The translations under genes were made by a program, and so were the position numbers. Positions 52,748-62,822 of a stretch of 64,000 nt of DNA are shown one piece after another; position 1 is the stretch's first letter, and each line of letters starts with the position of its first letter. Below the pieces are notes generated by a model that saw nothing but the letters and a program-made list of their open reading frames with translations, had not been told where the DNA came from and did not search any database. The DNA lies in assembly GCF_000980885.2 (NCBI RefSeq), contig NZ_LBDA02000029.1, positions 58,225 to 122,224 of the forward strand. The letters run 5' to 3'. The stretch is from Streptomyces malaysiense (GTDB taxonomy: Bacteria; Actinomycetota; Actinomycetes; Streptomycetales; Streptomycetaceae).

Positions 52748-53461
52748 TCACGCGTGCTGGTACGCCACCAGTGAGATCCCCACGTAGTGCACGACGAACG
52801 CCGCGAGCGTGAAGGAGTGGAAGACCTCGTGGAAGCCGAACCAGCGCGGTGACGGGTTCGGACGCTTGAAGCCGTAGACGACGCCGCCCGCGCTGTAGAG
52901 CAGCCCGCCGACGATCACCAGGACCAGTACGGCGATGCCGCCGGTGCGCAGGAAGTCGGGCAGGAAGAAGACGGCCGCCCAGCCCATCGCGATGTAGCAG
53001 GGCGTGTAGAGCCAGCGTGGTGCGCCGACCCAGAAGACGCGGAAGACGATCCCGGCCGCCGCCGCGGCCCAGATGCCCCACAGCAGCCACTGGCCCTTGG
53101 CGCCGGGCAGCAGCAGCATCGTCAGCGGGGTGTAGGTGCCCGCGATGATCAGGAAGATGTTGGCGTGGTCGAGGCGGCGCAGCAGGCCGCCCATCCGCGG
53201 GCCCCAGTCGCCGCGGTGGTACAGCGCGCTGACGCCGAACAGCAGGCAGGCCGTGAGGACGTAGATCCCGCAGGCGATGCGGCCTCTGGTCGAGTCGGCG
53301 AGGGCGGTGAGGACAAGCCCAGCGACGAGTACGGCGGGGAACATGCCGAGGTGCAGCCAGCCGCGCAGCCTCGGTTTGATCGGGTGCGACAAGGGGAGCG
53401 CCAGGGGACCGCGGCCGCCGGCCGGCGTGTCGTCGGGCGCGTCGGGGACGGACGCAGTCAT
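52748..53461 (-). CDS. Hemolysin III / PAQR family membrane protein
   Basis: 237 residues with seven predicted transmembrane helices. The PAQR signature residues are present: SALYHRGDWG (first His), LDHANIFLIIAGTYTPL (Asp/His) and the C-terminal HEVFHSFTLAAFVVHYVGI (two His), which together form the metal site of these hydrolase-like proteins. Bacterial members are called hemolysin III or TrhA and affect membrane lipid balance. The start is taken at the ATG at 53461 (MTASVPDAP); an ATG at 53470 is also in frame. Confidence 0.92.
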   Translation of the reverse strand: MTASVPDAPDDTPAGGRGPLALPLSHPIKPRLRGWLHLGMFPAVLVAGLVLTALADSTRGRIACGIYVLTACLLFGVSALYHRGDWGPRMGGLLRRLDHANIFLIIAGTYTPLTMLLLPGAKGQWLLWGIWAAAAAGIVFRVFWVGAPRWLYTPCYIAMGWAAVFFLPDFLRTGGIAVLVLVIVGGLLYSAGGVVYGFKRPNPSPRWFGFHEVFHSFTLAAFVVHYVGISLVAYQHA

Positions 53462-53749
53462 GCGCCGCATGGTACCCACGCCCCCGTAAATCGCATGTGA
53501 GGGGCATGTCTTGGTCGGGTGAGCGCAAAAAAACGTTCAGCTGAAATCCAGACGGACGCAAAGGGAAAGCAAACGCCCCTGGAAGCGTGGCTCACCTCAC
53601 TTCGCTCACCTGTGAGACCCCCTGGACAGATGGGCGGACCAGGCGGATGATCAAATGAGTGCAGTCGGCACCGGATGAGCAAAAGCGAAGCGTCCGGGTC
53701 GCAGCCCCCACGGGGCAACAAGGACAAAATCCCTCACTTAGGAGCAACC

Positions 53750-55570
53750 GTGGCGCGCGACAACTCGGCTACCAGCGTTCCCACCCGCCACCAGGAACTG
53801 ATCTCGTGGGTCAACGAGATCGCCGAACTGACGCAGCCGGACAACGTGGTCTGGTGTGACGGATCCGAGGCCGAGTACGAGCGCCTGTGCGAGGAGCTCG
53901 TGGCCAAGGGCACCTTCAAGAGGCTCGACCCGGTCAAGCGCCCGCACTCCTACCTCGCCGCCTCCGACCCGACCGACGTGGCGCGTGTCGAGGACCGCAC
54001 CTTCATCTGCTCCGAGGAGGAGCAGGACGCGGGCCCGACCAACAACTGGAAGGCCCCCGCCGAGATGCGGGAGATCTTCGCCGGCGAGAAGGGCCTGTTC
54101 CGCGGCTCCATGCGCGGCCGCACCATGTACGTCGTCCCGTTCTGCATGGGTCCGCTCGGCTCCCCGCTGTCCGCGCTCGGTGTCGAGATCACCGACTCCG
54201 CCTATGTCGCCGTCTCCATGCGCACCATGACGCGCATGGGCCAGGCCGTCCTGGACGAGCTGGGCGAGGACGGCTTCTTCGTCAAGGCGGTCCACTCCGT
54301 GGGCGCCCCGCTGGAGCCGGGCCAGGCCGACGTGCCGTGGCCGTGCAGCCAGACCAAGTTCATCTCCCACTTCCCCGAGGCGCGCGAGATCTGGTCGTTC
54401 GGCTCGGGTTACGGCGGCAACGCCCTGCTCGGCAAGAAGTGCTACGCGCTGCGGATCGCCTCCGTCATGGCGCGCGACGAGGGCTGGCTCGCCGAGCACA
54501 TGCTGATCCTCAAGCTCACCCCGCCGCAGGGCGAGTCCAAGTACGTGGCCGCCGCGTTCCCGAGCGCCTGCGGCAAGACCAACCTCGCCATGCTGGAGCC
54601 CACCGTCTCCGGCTGGACCGTGGAGACCATCGGCGACGACATCGCCTGGATGCGCTTCGGCGAGGACGGCCGCCTGTACGCGATCAACCCCGAGGCGGGC
54701 TTCTTCGGTGTCGCGCCCGGCACCGGCGAGCACACCAACGCCAACGCGATGAAGACCCTGTGGGGCAACGCCGTCTTCACCAACGTGGCGCTCACCGACG
54801 ACGGCGACGTCTGGTGGGAGGGCATGACCGAGGAGACCCCGGCCCGTCTCACCGACTGGAAGGGCAACGCCTGGACGCCGGCCGCCGGGGCCCCGGCCGC
54901 CCACCCCAACGCCCGCTTCACCGTGCCCGCTTCGCAGTGCCCGATCATCGCGCCCGAGTGGGAGGACCCCAAGGGTGTGCCGATCTCCGCGATCCTCTTC
55001 GGCGGCCGCCGGGCCAGCGCCGTGCCGCTGGTGACCGAGTCCTTCGACTGGGACCACGGCGTCTTCCTCGGCGCCAACGTGGCCTCCGAGAAGACCGCCG
55101 CGGCCGAGGGCAAGGTCGGCGAGCTGCGCCGCGACCCGTTCGCCATGCTGCCGTTCTGCGGCTACAACATGGGCGACTACATGGCGCACTGGATCGACGT
55201 GGCCAAGGACAAGGACCAGTCCAAGCTGCCCAAGATCTACTACGTCAACTGGTTCCGCAAGAACGACGAGGGCAAGTTCGTCTGGCCCGGCTTCGGTGAG
55301 AACTCCCGTGTCCTGAAGTGGATCGTGGAGCGCCTGGACGGCAAGGCCGAGGGCGTCGAGACCCCGATCGGTGTGCTGCCGACCAAGGACGCGCTGGACA
55401 CCCACGGCCTCGAACTGTCCGACTCCGAGCTCGACTTCCTGCTCACGGTCGACAAGGAGGTCTGGCGCGAGGAGGCGGCGCTGGTGCCCGAGCACCTGGA
55501 GACCTTCGGCGACCACACCCCGAAGGAGCTGTGGGACCAGTACCGCGCGCTGGTCGAGCGCCTGGGCTGA
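53750..55570 (+). CDS. pckG: Phosphoenolpyruvate carboxykinase (GTP)
   Basis: 606-residue GTP-dependent enzyme that decarboxylates and phosphorylates oxaloacetate to PEP, the entry to gluconeogenesis. The kinase P-loop is [12 protein letters not shown], with the catalytic Cys of the GTP class. The [10 protein letters not shown] metal loop, the PEP-binding [12 protein letters not shown] and the guanine-binding region with MGDYMAHW are intact. The start is the GTP-class GTG codon at 53750 ([14 protein letters not shown]), with TTAGGAGC upstream. The 288-base leader has no further gene; it contains a TTCAGCTGAA palindrome at 53536-53545. A hairpin terminator follows the gene. Confidence 0.96.
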   Translation: MARDNSATSVPTRHQELISWVNEIAELTQPDNVVWCDGSEAEYERLCEELVAKGTFKRLDPVKRPHSYLAASDPTDVARVEDRTFICSEEEQDAGPTNNWKAPAEMREIFAGEKGLFRGSMRGRTMYVVPFCMGPLGSPLSALGVEITDSAYVAVSMRTMTRMGQAVLDELGEDGFFVKAVHSVGAPLEPGQADVPWPCSQTKFISHFPEAREIWSFGSGYGGNALLGKKCYALRIASVMARDEGWLAEHMLILKLTPPQGESKYVAAAFPSACGKTNLAMLEPTVSGWTVETIGDDIAWMRFGEDGRLYAINPEAGFFGVAPGTGEHTNANAMKTLWGNAVFTNVALTDDGDVWWEGMTEETPARLTDWKGNAWTPAAGAPAAHPNARFTVPASQCPIIAPEWEDPKGVPISAILFGGRRASAVPLVTESFDWDHGVFLGANVASEKTAAAEGKVGELRRDPFAMLPFCGYNMGDYMAHWIDVAKDKDQSKLPKIYYVNWFRKNDEGKFVWPGFGENSRVLKWIVERLDGKAEGVETPIGVLPTKDALDTHGLELSDSELDFLLTVDKEVWREEAALVPEHLETFGDHTPKELWDQYRALVERLG

Positions 55571-55651
55571 GCCCCCGAATCTCCGCGGCCGGTCCGACTA
55601 GCCCTGACCAGCAATAGTCGTCACGAAGGCCGGCCGCGGAAACCCCGCTCG

Positions 55652-55679
55652 GGGCCCCGCACAATGGCGTGCGGGGCCC
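55652..55679 (+). terminator. Hairpin terminator downstream of pckG
   Basis: GGGCCCCGCAC (55652-55662) pairs perfectly with GTGCGGGGCCC (55669-55679). An earlier, looser inverted repeat (TCCGCGGCCGG at 55582 and CCGGCCGCGGA at 55630) directly follows the stop and may form an additional structure. Confidence 0.8.
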
Positions 55680-55833
55680 TCGGGCCGTTTCTGGGCGAGG
55701 CCCGGCGGACGTGAGCCGTCGGCACCGGCCCCAGTACCCACCGGCACCGGTACCGCGACGCACGAGTGGAAGCACCCGGTCCGCGCGTCGCTGCGGGTGC
55801 GCGCGGACCGGGGCGATCATGGGCGACCGGGGG

Positions 55834-56259
55834 TCAGCCGGTGGTGGTGAGTTCCCTCGGGCCGGCGAGGGCGGCCAGGGCGGCCGTGTGGGCGTCCATG
55901 CGCTCGGCGGCCAGGATCGCCGCCGCGGTGTCGGCCCGGGACGCGGCGACCACCAGGGCGCGCCCGGCCAGGGCGTGGGCGCGCCGATGCAGGACCGCGG
56001 GATCGCCGGGAGCGGCACCCGGTGCCGCCCGCAGCGGTGCGCCTCCGCGCAGCCGGCACACCTGCGCGACCAGCCGGTCCGCGGCCGCGTCCAGGTCGCC
56101 CGAGGGGGCCTGTGCGCGCAGCTCGTCGGTGACCGCGAGCAGTGCCGACAGATGCCCGGCGAGCTGGATGTCCAGCTCCTCCTCGCGCGACCGGTGGGGG
56201 AAGTCGGAGGTGCCGGCCGTCGTGCTGTGGACCGACTTGGTGCGGATCGGTTCGTACAT
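55834..56259 (-). CDS. Conserved hypothetical helical protein
   Basis: 141 residues from the ATG at 56259, fixed by AGGAGG about seven bases upstream. The head is MYEPIRTKSVHSTTAG. The rest is predicted helical and Ala-rich (EEELDIQLAGHLSALLAVTDELR, then DAAADRLVAQVCRLRG). There is no signal peptide, membrane segment or catalytic motif. I know it only as a conserved Streptomyces protein next to pckG. The composition suggests a helical-bundle protein. Confidence 0.65.
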   Translation of the reverse strand: MYEPIRTKSVHSTTAGTSDFPHRSREEELDIQLAGHLSALLAVTDELRAQAPSGDLDAAADRLVAQVCRLRGGAPLRAAPGAAPGDPAVLHRRAHALAGRALVVAASRADTAAAILAAERMDAHTAALAALAGPRELTTTG

Positions 56260-56375
56260 GGGACGGCCTCCTGTGCTCTGACAGGAAGCCATCCTAGCTT
56301 GGATTTCGTCTAAAGTTGAGTCGGGTCACGGATTGAAGTCCGTCGATTACGGACCGCCGTACCGGGGTGCCCGGT

Positions 56376-57587
56376 CTACGGCTGCCCGTACCCGTCCAGG
56401 AAGGTCCCGATCCGCGTCACGGCGTCCTTCAGGTCCCCGACGCTCGGCAGGGTGACCACGCGGAAGTGGTCCGGCTCGGGCCAGTTGAAGCCCGTGCCGT
56501 GCACCACCATGATCTTCTCCTGGCGCAGCAGGTCGAGGACCATCTGCCGGTCGTCCCGGACCTTGAACACCTGCGGGTCGAGCCGCGGGAAGAGGTACAG
56601 CGCGCCCTTCGGCCGCACGCAGCTCACGCCCGGGATCTGCGTCAGCAGCTCGTACGCCGTGTCCATCTGCTCCTTCAGCCGGCCGCCCGGGAGCACCAGG
56701 TCCTGGATCGTCTGGCGTCCGCTGAGCGCGGCGACCACACCGTGCTGGCCCGGCATGTTGGCGCACAGCCGCATGTTCGCCAGGATCGTCAGGCCCTCGA
56801 TGTAGGAGTCGGCGTGGGCGCGTGGGCCGGAGATCGACATCCAGCCCACCCGGTAGCCGGCCACCCGGTACGCCTTCGACATGCCGTTGAAGGTCAGCGT
56901 CAGCAGATCGGGGGCGATCTTGGCGGTCGGGGTGTGCGTGGCGCCGTCGTACAGGATCTTGTCGTAGATCTCGTCGGAGCAGACCAGCAGGTTGTGCCGG
57001 CGCGCGATGTCCGTCAGCCCCTTGAGCACGGCCTCGTCGTAGACCGCGCCCGTCGGGTTGTTCGGGTTGATGATGACGATCGCCTTGGTGCGGTCGCTGA
57101 TCTTGCGCTCGATGTCGGCGAGGTCGGGCATCCAGTCGGACTGCTCGTCGCAGCGGTAGTGCACCGGCGTGCCGCCGGACAGGGAGACCGCGGCCGTCCA
57201 CAGCGGGTAGTCCGGTGCCGGCACGAGGACCTCGTCGCCGTCGTCCAGCAGGCCCTGCATCGCCATCACGATCAGCTCGGAGACGCCGTTGCCGATGAAG
57301 ACGTGCTCGACGTCCGTGTCGATGCCGAGGGTCTGGTTGTGCATGACGACCGCGCGCCGGGCGGCCAGCAGCCCCTTGGCGTCGCCGTACCCGTGGGCCG
57401 TGGAGACGTTGCGGAGGATGTCCTCCAGGATCTCCGGCGGGCACTCGAAGCCGAAGGCCGCGGGGTTGCCCGTGTTGAGCTTGAGGATGCGGTGCCCCGC
57501 CGCCTCCAGCCGCATGGCCTCCTCGAGAACCGGCCCCCGGATCTCGTAACAGACGTTGGCGAGCTTGGTCGACTGGATCACCTGCAT
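56376..57587 (-). CDS. PLP-dependent aminotransferase (AlaA-like)
   Basis: 403-residue class I aminotransferase. It has the N-terminal LNTGNPAAFGFECP pattern of the glutamate-pyruvate group, the NPNNPTGAVYD loop (Asn), SDEIYDKILY (Asp/Tyr) and the PLP lysine in NGMSKAYRVAGYRVGW, and ends with the substrate Arg in FRVVTLPS. It likely interconverts alanine and 2-oxoglutarate/pyruvate or valine, as AlaA does in E. coli. The ATG at 57587 (MQVIQSTKLANVCYEIRG) starts exactly where family members begin; an in-frame start at 57638 adds an unconserved basic head. Confidence 0.92.
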   Translation of the reverse strand: MQVIQSTKLANVCYEIRGPVLEEAMRLEAAGHRILKLNTGNPAAFGFECPPEILEDILRNVSTAHGYGDAKGLLAARRAVVMHNQTLGIDTDVEHVFIGNGVSELIVMAMQGLLDDGDEVLVPAPDYPLWTAAVSLSGGTPVHYRCDEQSDWMPDLADIERKISDRTKAIVIINPNNPTGAVYDEAVLKGLTDIARRHNLLVCSDEIYDKILYDGATHTPTAKIAPDLLTLTFNGMSKAYRVAGYRVGWMSISGPRAHADSYIEGLTILANMRLCANMPGQHGVVAALSGRQTIQDLVLPGGRLKEQMDTAYELLTQIPGVSCVRPKGALYLFPRLDPQVFKVRDDRQMVLDLLRQEKIMVVHGTGFNWPEPDHFRVVTLPSVGDLKDAVTRIGTFLDGYGQP

Positions 57588-57712
57588 ACGCGTGAGCTTA
57601 GGACGCCGCGGCCGCTCATGGGTGGTGTTTTCCACCACGTGAGACCGGGTTTTGCCCCGGATCGCCCGTGCGGCTGCCGCGGTACCCCCGCGTCTCCCTA
57701 GAATCCGCTGTC

Positions 57713-58492
57713 GTGTCCAGCGAACGTGAGTACGACTCGGAGGTGCCCGGCGCGCCCGGCGCGGGGGCGGCGTCCTCCTTCCCGCCGCCGGTGTACCACC
57801 CGCGGCCGGGCCCTGCCCCCGCGTACGCGGAGTACGCCGACCCCGCCGCCGCGCACGGCTGGCAGAACGCGTACGACGAGACGCGGGAGCTGCCTCCGGT
57901 CGCCGGGTCCGGTCCGGCGGGGCCGACGGCTTCGCGGGGTCCCGCCGGAGCGGGCGCCGGTGTCCCGGCCGACCGCGGTCCGGACGGACCCGGGGTGCCC
58001 GGGGCCGGTGCCTCGCCGAGCCCCGGCGGAGGCCGGGCCGAGCGGCGTCGGCGGGAGCAGCGGCGCCGGGACGGCCGGCGGCGGCTCGCCGCCGTCGCCG
58101 GGGTGCTCGGGGTCGCCGGGACCGTCGCGCTGATCGCCGGTGTCACGGGTTCGGGTTCCCCGGCCGGGCCCCGGCCCGGGGAGGGCGGCCGCGCCGACGC
58201 CACGGCGAGCGCGGGCACGGCCGAGGCCGGGTCCCCGGCCTCGGCGGCCCCCGCGGCGGCCCCCCCGGAGTCCGCGCGCCCCCCGGAGTCCGCGTCCCCC
58301 GCCGCCACCCCCGCGTCCTCCGCCCCGGCCGCGGCCGTCAGGGTCACCACCCCCGGCCCGGCGCCCGCCACCACGTCCGCCCCGCCGTCCACGACGGCCG
58401 GCGCCCCGTCCCCGGCGCCGACGGCCACCACACCCCCGTCGTACCCGCCGTCCGGCGGCAAGGGGCACGGTCACGGCAGGTACCCCCGCTGA
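57713..58492 (+). CDS. Single-TM protein with Pro/Ala-rich exterior domain
   Basis: 259 residues from the GTG at 57713. A long low-complexity cytosolic head (YHPRPGPAPAYAEYADPAAAH) is followed by an Arg-rich stop (RRRREQRRRDGRRR), a transmembrane helix at about 121-140 (LAAVAGVLGVAGTVALIAGV) and about 110 residues of Pro/Ala/Ser/Thr-rich sequence outside, ending in GKGHGHGRYPR. No recognisable domain. A general envelope protein; function unknown. Confidence 0.6.
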   Translation: MSSEREYDSEVPGAPGAGAASSFPPPVYHPRPGPAPAYAEYADPAAAHGWQNAYDETRELPPVAGSGPAGPTASRGPAGAGAGVPADRGPDGPGVPGAGASPSPGGGRAERRRREQRRRDGRRRLAAVAGVLGVAGTVALIAGVTGSGSPAGPRPGEGGRADATASAGTAEAGSPASAAPAAAPPESARPPESASPAATPASSAPAAAVRVTTPGPAPATTSAPPSTTAGAPSPAPTATTPPSYPPSGGKGHGHGRYPR

Positions 58493-58671
58493 CCCGTTCT
58501 CAAGTCGGCCGGGGAACAGGCGAGTTGATCACAGGTGTCGCACAGGGAAACCCCTACGGCCTGAACCGGCTTCTTGTTCCCGTCCCCTCGCTGCGCCGAG
58601 AATGCGCATGACAAAACAGTGGGCGACCGGAAACCCCTCCGGTCGCTCCCGCCGTAAGAGGGGACCCCCAC

Positions 58672-59544
58672 ATGAACAAGCCTCTCGTCGCCGCGCTGTC
58701 CGCCCTGGCCCTGGCCGGGCTGGGCGCGGCCCCCGCGGTCGCCGCCCCACTCACCGCGACCCCCGCCGCGCACTCCGGCTCCCCGGCGCCCAAGGCGAAG
58801 ACGCCCGCCGTCACCGTCAACTTCGCCGGCACCGTCTCGCTCAGCAACTGCTCCGGCTCCGTCGTCCGCCTCCCCGGCTCCGCGGACAGCGACCCGGCGT
58901 TGGTGCTGACCAACGGCCACTGCCTGGAGACCGGCTTCCCCGACCCCGGTGAGGTCATCACCGGCCAGTCCTCCAGCCGCGCCTTCGGCCTGCTGAACGC
59001 CAACGGCCGCAAGACGGCCACCCTGCGCGCCAACCAGGTCGTCTACTCCACGATGACCGACACGGACATCACGATCTACCGCCTCACCACCACCTACGCG
59101 CAGATCAAGAGCTCCTACGGCATCAGCGCGCTCACCCTGAACGACACCCACCCGACCGCGGGCGCCGCCATCAAGGTCGTCTCCGGTTACTGGAAGAAGA
59201 CCTACAGCTGCAACATCGACGGCTTCGTGTACCGGCTGAAGGAGGGCGACTGGACCTGGAAGGACTCGGTCCGCTACACCTCCAGCTGCAACACCATCGG
59301 CGGCACCTCCGGCTCCCCGGTCATCGACACCAGCACCGGCAAGGTCGTCGCCGTCAACAACACGGGCAACGAGGACGGCGAGCGCTGCACCGTCGACAAC
59401 CCGTGCGAGGTGGACGAGAACGGCGACGTCACCGTCCACCAGGGCACCAACTACGCCGAGGAGACGTACGGGATCCCGGCCTGCTTCACCACCGGCAACA
59501 AGCTGAACCTCGGCGCCGCCGACTGCACCCTGCCCAAGCCGTAG
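58672..59544 (+). CDS. Secreted trypsin-like serine protease
   Basis: 290 residues. A signal peptide (MNKPLVAALSALALAGLGAA, cleavage near AVAA-PL) is followed by a short pro-like segment and a chymotrypsin-fold domain. Catalytic residues are visible: His in LVLTNGHCLETG, Asp in TDTDITIYRL and Ser in GGTSGSPVIDT. Two pairs of cysteines (for example YSCNIDG/SSCNTIGG) are positioned for disulfides. The protein is predicted to be exported and active outside the cell. AAGAGGGG precedes the ATG at 58672. Streptomyces secrete many such hydrolases. Confidence 0.93.
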   Translation: MNKPLVAALSALALAGLGAAPAVAAPLTATPAAHSGSPAPKAKTPAVTVNFAGTVSLSNCSGSVVRLPGSADSDPALVLTNGHCLETGFPDPGEVITGQSSSRAFGLLNANGRKTATLRANQVVYSTMTDTDITIYRLTTTYAQIKSSYGISALTLNDTHPTAGAAIKVVSGYWKKTYSCNIDGFVYRLKEGDWTWKDSVRYTSSCNTIGGTSGSPVIDTSTGKVVAVNNTGNEDGERCTVDNPCEVDENGDVTVHQGTNYAEETYGIPACFTTGNKLNLGAADCTLPKP

Positions 59545-59562
59545 GGCACGGGCGCACGGCGC

Positions 59563-61194
59563 TCACCCCGTTACCGGCGTCCGGCGGACGGACCGCCCCG
59601 CGAGCACGTCCGTCCGCCTGCCGTCCTCGATGACGAAGCGCCCGTCGACGAGGACGTACGGGATTCCCGTCGGCAGCGCCCGGGGCGTCTCGAACGTGGC
59701 GCCGGGCGCCACCGTCCCCGGGTCGAACAGCACCAGGTCCGCCCGGTACCCCTCACGCACCAGGCCCCGGTCCGGCAACCGCAGCCGGGCCGCGGGCCGC
59801 GCGGTGAGCCGGGCGACGCACTCCTCCAGCGACAGCACGCCCAACTCCCGCACATAGTGGCCGAGATAGCGCGGGAAGGTGCCGTACGCCCGCGGGTGCG
59901 GCTTCACGCCGCGCAGGATGCCGTCGGAACCCCCGGTGTGGGCGCGGTGACGCATGAGCGCACGGACGTTGTCCTCGTGGCCGACGTGCTGGAGGACGGT
60001 CGTACCGAGCCGGTCCTCGATCAGCAGCCCCCGGACGACCTCCCAGGGCGACCTGGCCCGCTCCGCCGCCAGCTCCCTCACGGTGCGCCCCGCACAGGCC
60101 CCGAGCGCCGGGTCGGCCACCCCGGAGACCTCGACCGTCTCCCACGCCACCGGCACACCGTGGCAGCCGTCCGACCCGGTCACCTCCAGCTCCCGCCGGA
60201 TGCGCTCGGCCGTCACCGGGTCGGCGAGCCGGGCCAGCACCTCCGCCGGACCGCCCTCGCCCGCCCAGCTCGGCAGCAGGGCGGCCAGGGTGGTGCAGCC
60301 GGGCGTGTAGGGGTAGGTGTCGAACGTGATGTCCGCGCCCGCGTCCAGGGCGCGGTCCAGCAGGTCCAGCAGCTCGCCCGCGCGCCCCTCGTTCACGCCG
60401 AAGTTCATGGTGGCGTGCGCCAGGTGCAGCGGGCAGTCCGCCTCCCGGGCCAGCGCGACCATCTCGGCATAGGCGTCCAGCGCGCCGGCGCCGTAGGACC
60501 GGTGGTGCGGGCAGTGGTAACCGCCGTACGACGCCACGACCCGGCACAGCTCGGTCAGTTCCGTGTCGTCCGCGTACATCCCGGGGGTGTAGGTGAGCCC
60601 GGAGGACAGTCCGACGGCCCCCTGCTCCATCCCCCGCGCCACCAACTCCCGCATGCGGTGCGTCTCTTCGGTGGTCGCGGGCCGGTCCTCCCACCCCATG
60701 ACGAGCGCCCGGACCGTGCCCTGCGGGATCAGGTAGGCGGCGTTCACGGCGATCCCGCGGCCCTCGAACCCGTAGTCCAGCCGGTCGAGATACTCCCCGA
60801 CCGTGCGCCAGCCGAAGTCGATGTCCTCGCCGTACCCGTTCCACCCGGCGATCGCCCGGCGTACCTGGGCCAGCGTCCGCTCGTCCACCGGCGCGTACGA
60901 CAGCCCGTCCTGGCCGATCACTTCCAGGGTGACCCCCTGCGCCGCCTTCGCGCTGTGGTCCGGGTCGCGGAGCAGCGCGAGATCGGAGTGGGCGTGCATG
61001 TCGATGAACCCGGGGGACAGGACGAGCCCTTCGGCGTCCAGCTCCCGCACGGCCCGCGGCCGTTGGCAGCCGGCCGCCGCGGCCTCCTTGACGACGGCGG
61101 CGATCCGCCCGCCGTCGACGACCACATCGGCCCGGTACGACGGCCCGCCACCGCCGTCGACCACCTCGGCGTCCCGCACGACCAGGTCTTCCAT
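59563..61194 (-). CDS. N-acyl-D-amino-acid deacylase (D-aminoacylase)
   Basis: 543-residue amidohydrolase of the D-aminoacylase family. The N-terminal beta-sandwich caps a metal site beginning [16 protein letters not shown] (first two His). The other features are [44 protein letters not shown] with the catalytic Asp, and [14 protein letters not shown]. Hydrolysis of N-acyl-D-amino acids, D-glutamate-type substrates or related compounds is expected. The ATG at 61194 has GGGGAGG upstream. It lies 203 bases downstream of the D-serine/D-threonine dehydratase-like gene on the same strand, with an inverted repeat in the gap. Confidence 0.93.
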   Translation of the reverse strand: MEDLVVRDAEVVDGGGGPSYRADVVVDGGRIAAVVKEAAAAGCQRPRAVRELDAEGLVLSPGFIDMHAHSDLALLRDPDHSAKAAQGVTLEVIGQDGLSYAPVDERTLAQVRRAIAGWNGYGEDIDFGWRTVGEYLDRLDYGFEGRGIAVNAAYLIPQGTVRALVMGWEDRPATTEETHRMRELVARGMEQGAVGLSSGLTYTPGMYADDTELTELCRVVASYGGYHCPHHRSYGAGALDAYAEMVALAREADCPLHLAHATMNFGVNEGRAGELLDLLDRALDAGADITFDTYPYTPGCTTLAALLPSWAGEGGPAEVLARLADPVTAERIRRELEVTGSDGCHGVPVAWETVEVSGVADPALGACAGRTVRELAAERARSPWEVVRGLLIEDRLGTTVLQHVGHEDNVRALMRHRAHTGGSDGILRGVKPHPRAYGTFPRYLGHYVRELGVLSLEECVARLTARPAARLRLPDRGLVREGYRADLVLFDPGTVAPGATFETPRALPTGIPYVLVDGRFVIEDGRRTDVLAGRSVRRTPVTG

Positions 61195-61292
61195 GCCGGC
61201 CTCCCCGACCGCTCCAGGAGCCTTCCCGCCCTCTAGTGCCGCAACAGGCGACGTCCGCCCCGTCGCGACGCCCTGCACGCACTCTCGCCGCA

Positions 61293-61337
61293 CCGGCCGA
61301 AAGCCCGAGTACGTCCGGTACGAGGGCTTCCGTCCGG
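61293..61337. promoter_or_regulatory. Large inverted repeat upstream of the D-aminoacylase gene
   Basis: CCGGCCGAAAGCCC (61293-61306) pairs with GGGCTTCCGTCCGG (61324-61337) at 12 of 14 positions around a 17-base loop. The loop holds the smaller palindrome GTAC-GTCCG-GTAC. It lies 99 bases upstream of the deacylase start, so it may be an operator or the terminator of the upstream gene; nothing else is in this gap. Confidence 0.5.
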
Positions 61338-61397
61338 CACGCCGAGAGCACGCACCGGACGCCGCTCCTTGACGGGCGAACGTTGCCTGCCGCGACA

Positions 61398-62669
61398 CTA
61401 GAAGTAGGTGCGGATGTAGTCGACCACCGTCCCGTCCGCCTCCGCCACCGGGATGAGCTGCCACTTCTCGAAGACCGTGCACGGATGCGACAGACCAAAG
61501 CCGATCCAGTCGCCCACCCGGAGATCCGCCTCGGCGCCGGTGCGCAGCCACAGATGCTGGTCGGACAGCGCGGTCACCTCGATCCCGGTCGCCGGGTGCT
61601 CGGCACCGTCCCGGCGCACCACCCGCGCCACCGGCAGATCGAGGTCGTAGGAGACGTCCCGCTTGCCCGCGTTCACGAACGCCTCCGTCGCCGAGGGCCG
61701 CGAGACCACCTGCGCCCACAGCCGGAAGGCGGGCTCCAGCGCGCCCTCCTCGGGCACCCGGTTGAACGGGGTGAGCTCGCGGTAGTGCACATCGTCGTGC
61801 GAGACGTACGCGCCGGAGCGCAGCAGCTTGAGCACGGGGAGGGACAGCGCGGGAATCCCGGCGAAGACGTCGGCGACGACGTCGAACCACTCACTGCCAC
61901 CGGCGCTGACGACGATCTCGCCGGCGTCCGCGAACATCCCGTCCCGGTCGAACTCGACGGCGAGGCCGACGAGTCGCTCCAGCCAGGCCCGCACCCGCGC
62001 CGGGTCGGCGTCCGGCACCTGGGCCTCGTACCCCGCGACACCGACCAGCCGCAGCGCCCGCGCCCGGCCGACGGCCTCGGCCACGGCCCGCGCGTCCGCC
62101 GCCGTCCGCACGCCGGTACGGGCCCGGTCGCCCGCGCCCAGTTCCACGACCACGTCCACCGGCCGGGCGGCCCCCGCGAGGGCCGAGTCCATCAGCTCCA
62201 CGCCGCGCACCGAGTCGACGTAGCAGACGAAGCGGAAACCGGGGTCGGCGGCGAGCTCACCGGCGAGCCAGCGCAGGGCCGCGCCGTCGACCAGCTCATT
62301 GGCGAGGAAGACCCGCTGGAAGCCGAACTCCCGTGCGACGCGCACCTGATGAGGGACGGCCAGGGTGATGCCCCACGCGCCGTGCTCGATCTGGCGCCGG
62401 AACAACTGCGGCGCCATGGAGGTCTTGCCGTGCGGCGCGAACGCCAGGCCGTGGCGGGCCGTGTACGACTCCATGAGCGCGAGGTTGTGCGCGAGGCGCT
62501 CGGCGGACAGGGCGAGCAACGGGGTGGTGAATCCGCCGGCCGCGTCGAACAGGTTGCGGCGCTGGGCGGCCAGTTCCCGGACGCCGAGGCCGCGGGCGTC
62601 CGGCGGGAGGCCCTTGAAGCGGTGGTCGACCCGTTCCTCGGCCAGACGGTCGAGCGCTTCGGTGTCCAT
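61398..62669 (-). CDS. D-serine/D-threonine dehydratase-like enzyme (alanine racemase fold)
   Basis: 423 residues from the ATG at 62669, with AAGGG upstream. The N-terminal PLP barrel of the alanine racemase type has the PLP lysine in [14 protein letters not shown]. The C-terminal beta domain carries the zinc-binding His-x-Cys of DSD1-type enzymes as [12 protein letters not shown]. Deamination of a D-hydroxy amino acid (D-serine, D-threonine or a relative) is likely. It belongs to a D-amino-acid module with the deacylase, and its promoter holds two palindromic operators. Confidence 0.88.
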   Translation of the reverse strand: MDTEALDRLAEERVDHRFKGLPPDARGLGVRELAAQRRNLFDAAGGFTTPLLALSAERLAHNLALMESYTARHGLAFAPHGKTSMAPQLFRRQIEHGAWGITLAVPHQVRVAREFGFQRVFLANELVDGAALRWLAGELAADPGFRFVCYVDSVRGVELMDSALAGAARPVDVVVELGAGDRARTGVRTAADARAVAEAVGRARALRLVGVAGYEAQVPDADPARVRAWLERLVGLAVEFDRDGMFADAGEIVVSAGGSEWFDVVADVFAGIPALSLPVLKLLRSGAYVSHDDVHYRELTPFNRVPEEGALEPAFRLWAQVVSRPSATEAFVNAGKRDVSYDLDLPVARVVRRDGAEHPATGIEVTALSDQHLWLRTGAEADLRVGDWIGFGLSHPCTVFEKWQLIPVAEADGTVVDYIRTYF

Positions 62670-62703
62670 GGGAGCCCTTCTTCGTCCGGCGCGTGCTCTT
62701 GCC

Positions 62704-62737
62704 GTTGCATCCTGTGCAACGTTCATTGCATGCAATG
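62704..62737. promoter_or_regulatory. Two tandem palindromic operators
   Basis: GTTGCA-TCCTG-TGCAAC (62704-62720) and the perfect 14-bp palindrome CATTGCATGCAATG (62724-62737) share the core TTGCA. Their centres are about 18.5 bases apart. They lie 35-68 bases upstream of the D-amino-acid dehydratase gene and 85-119 bases upstream of the divergent kinase gene, so one regulator could control both. Confidence 0.8.
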
Positions 62738-62822
62738 CTCACAGCTGTCTAGCATCTCGCCGACAACGGGTCAACGGAGTGATCCCTCCGGAGCTCGGGG
62801 GTATCGAGAGGGGGTATCGGGA

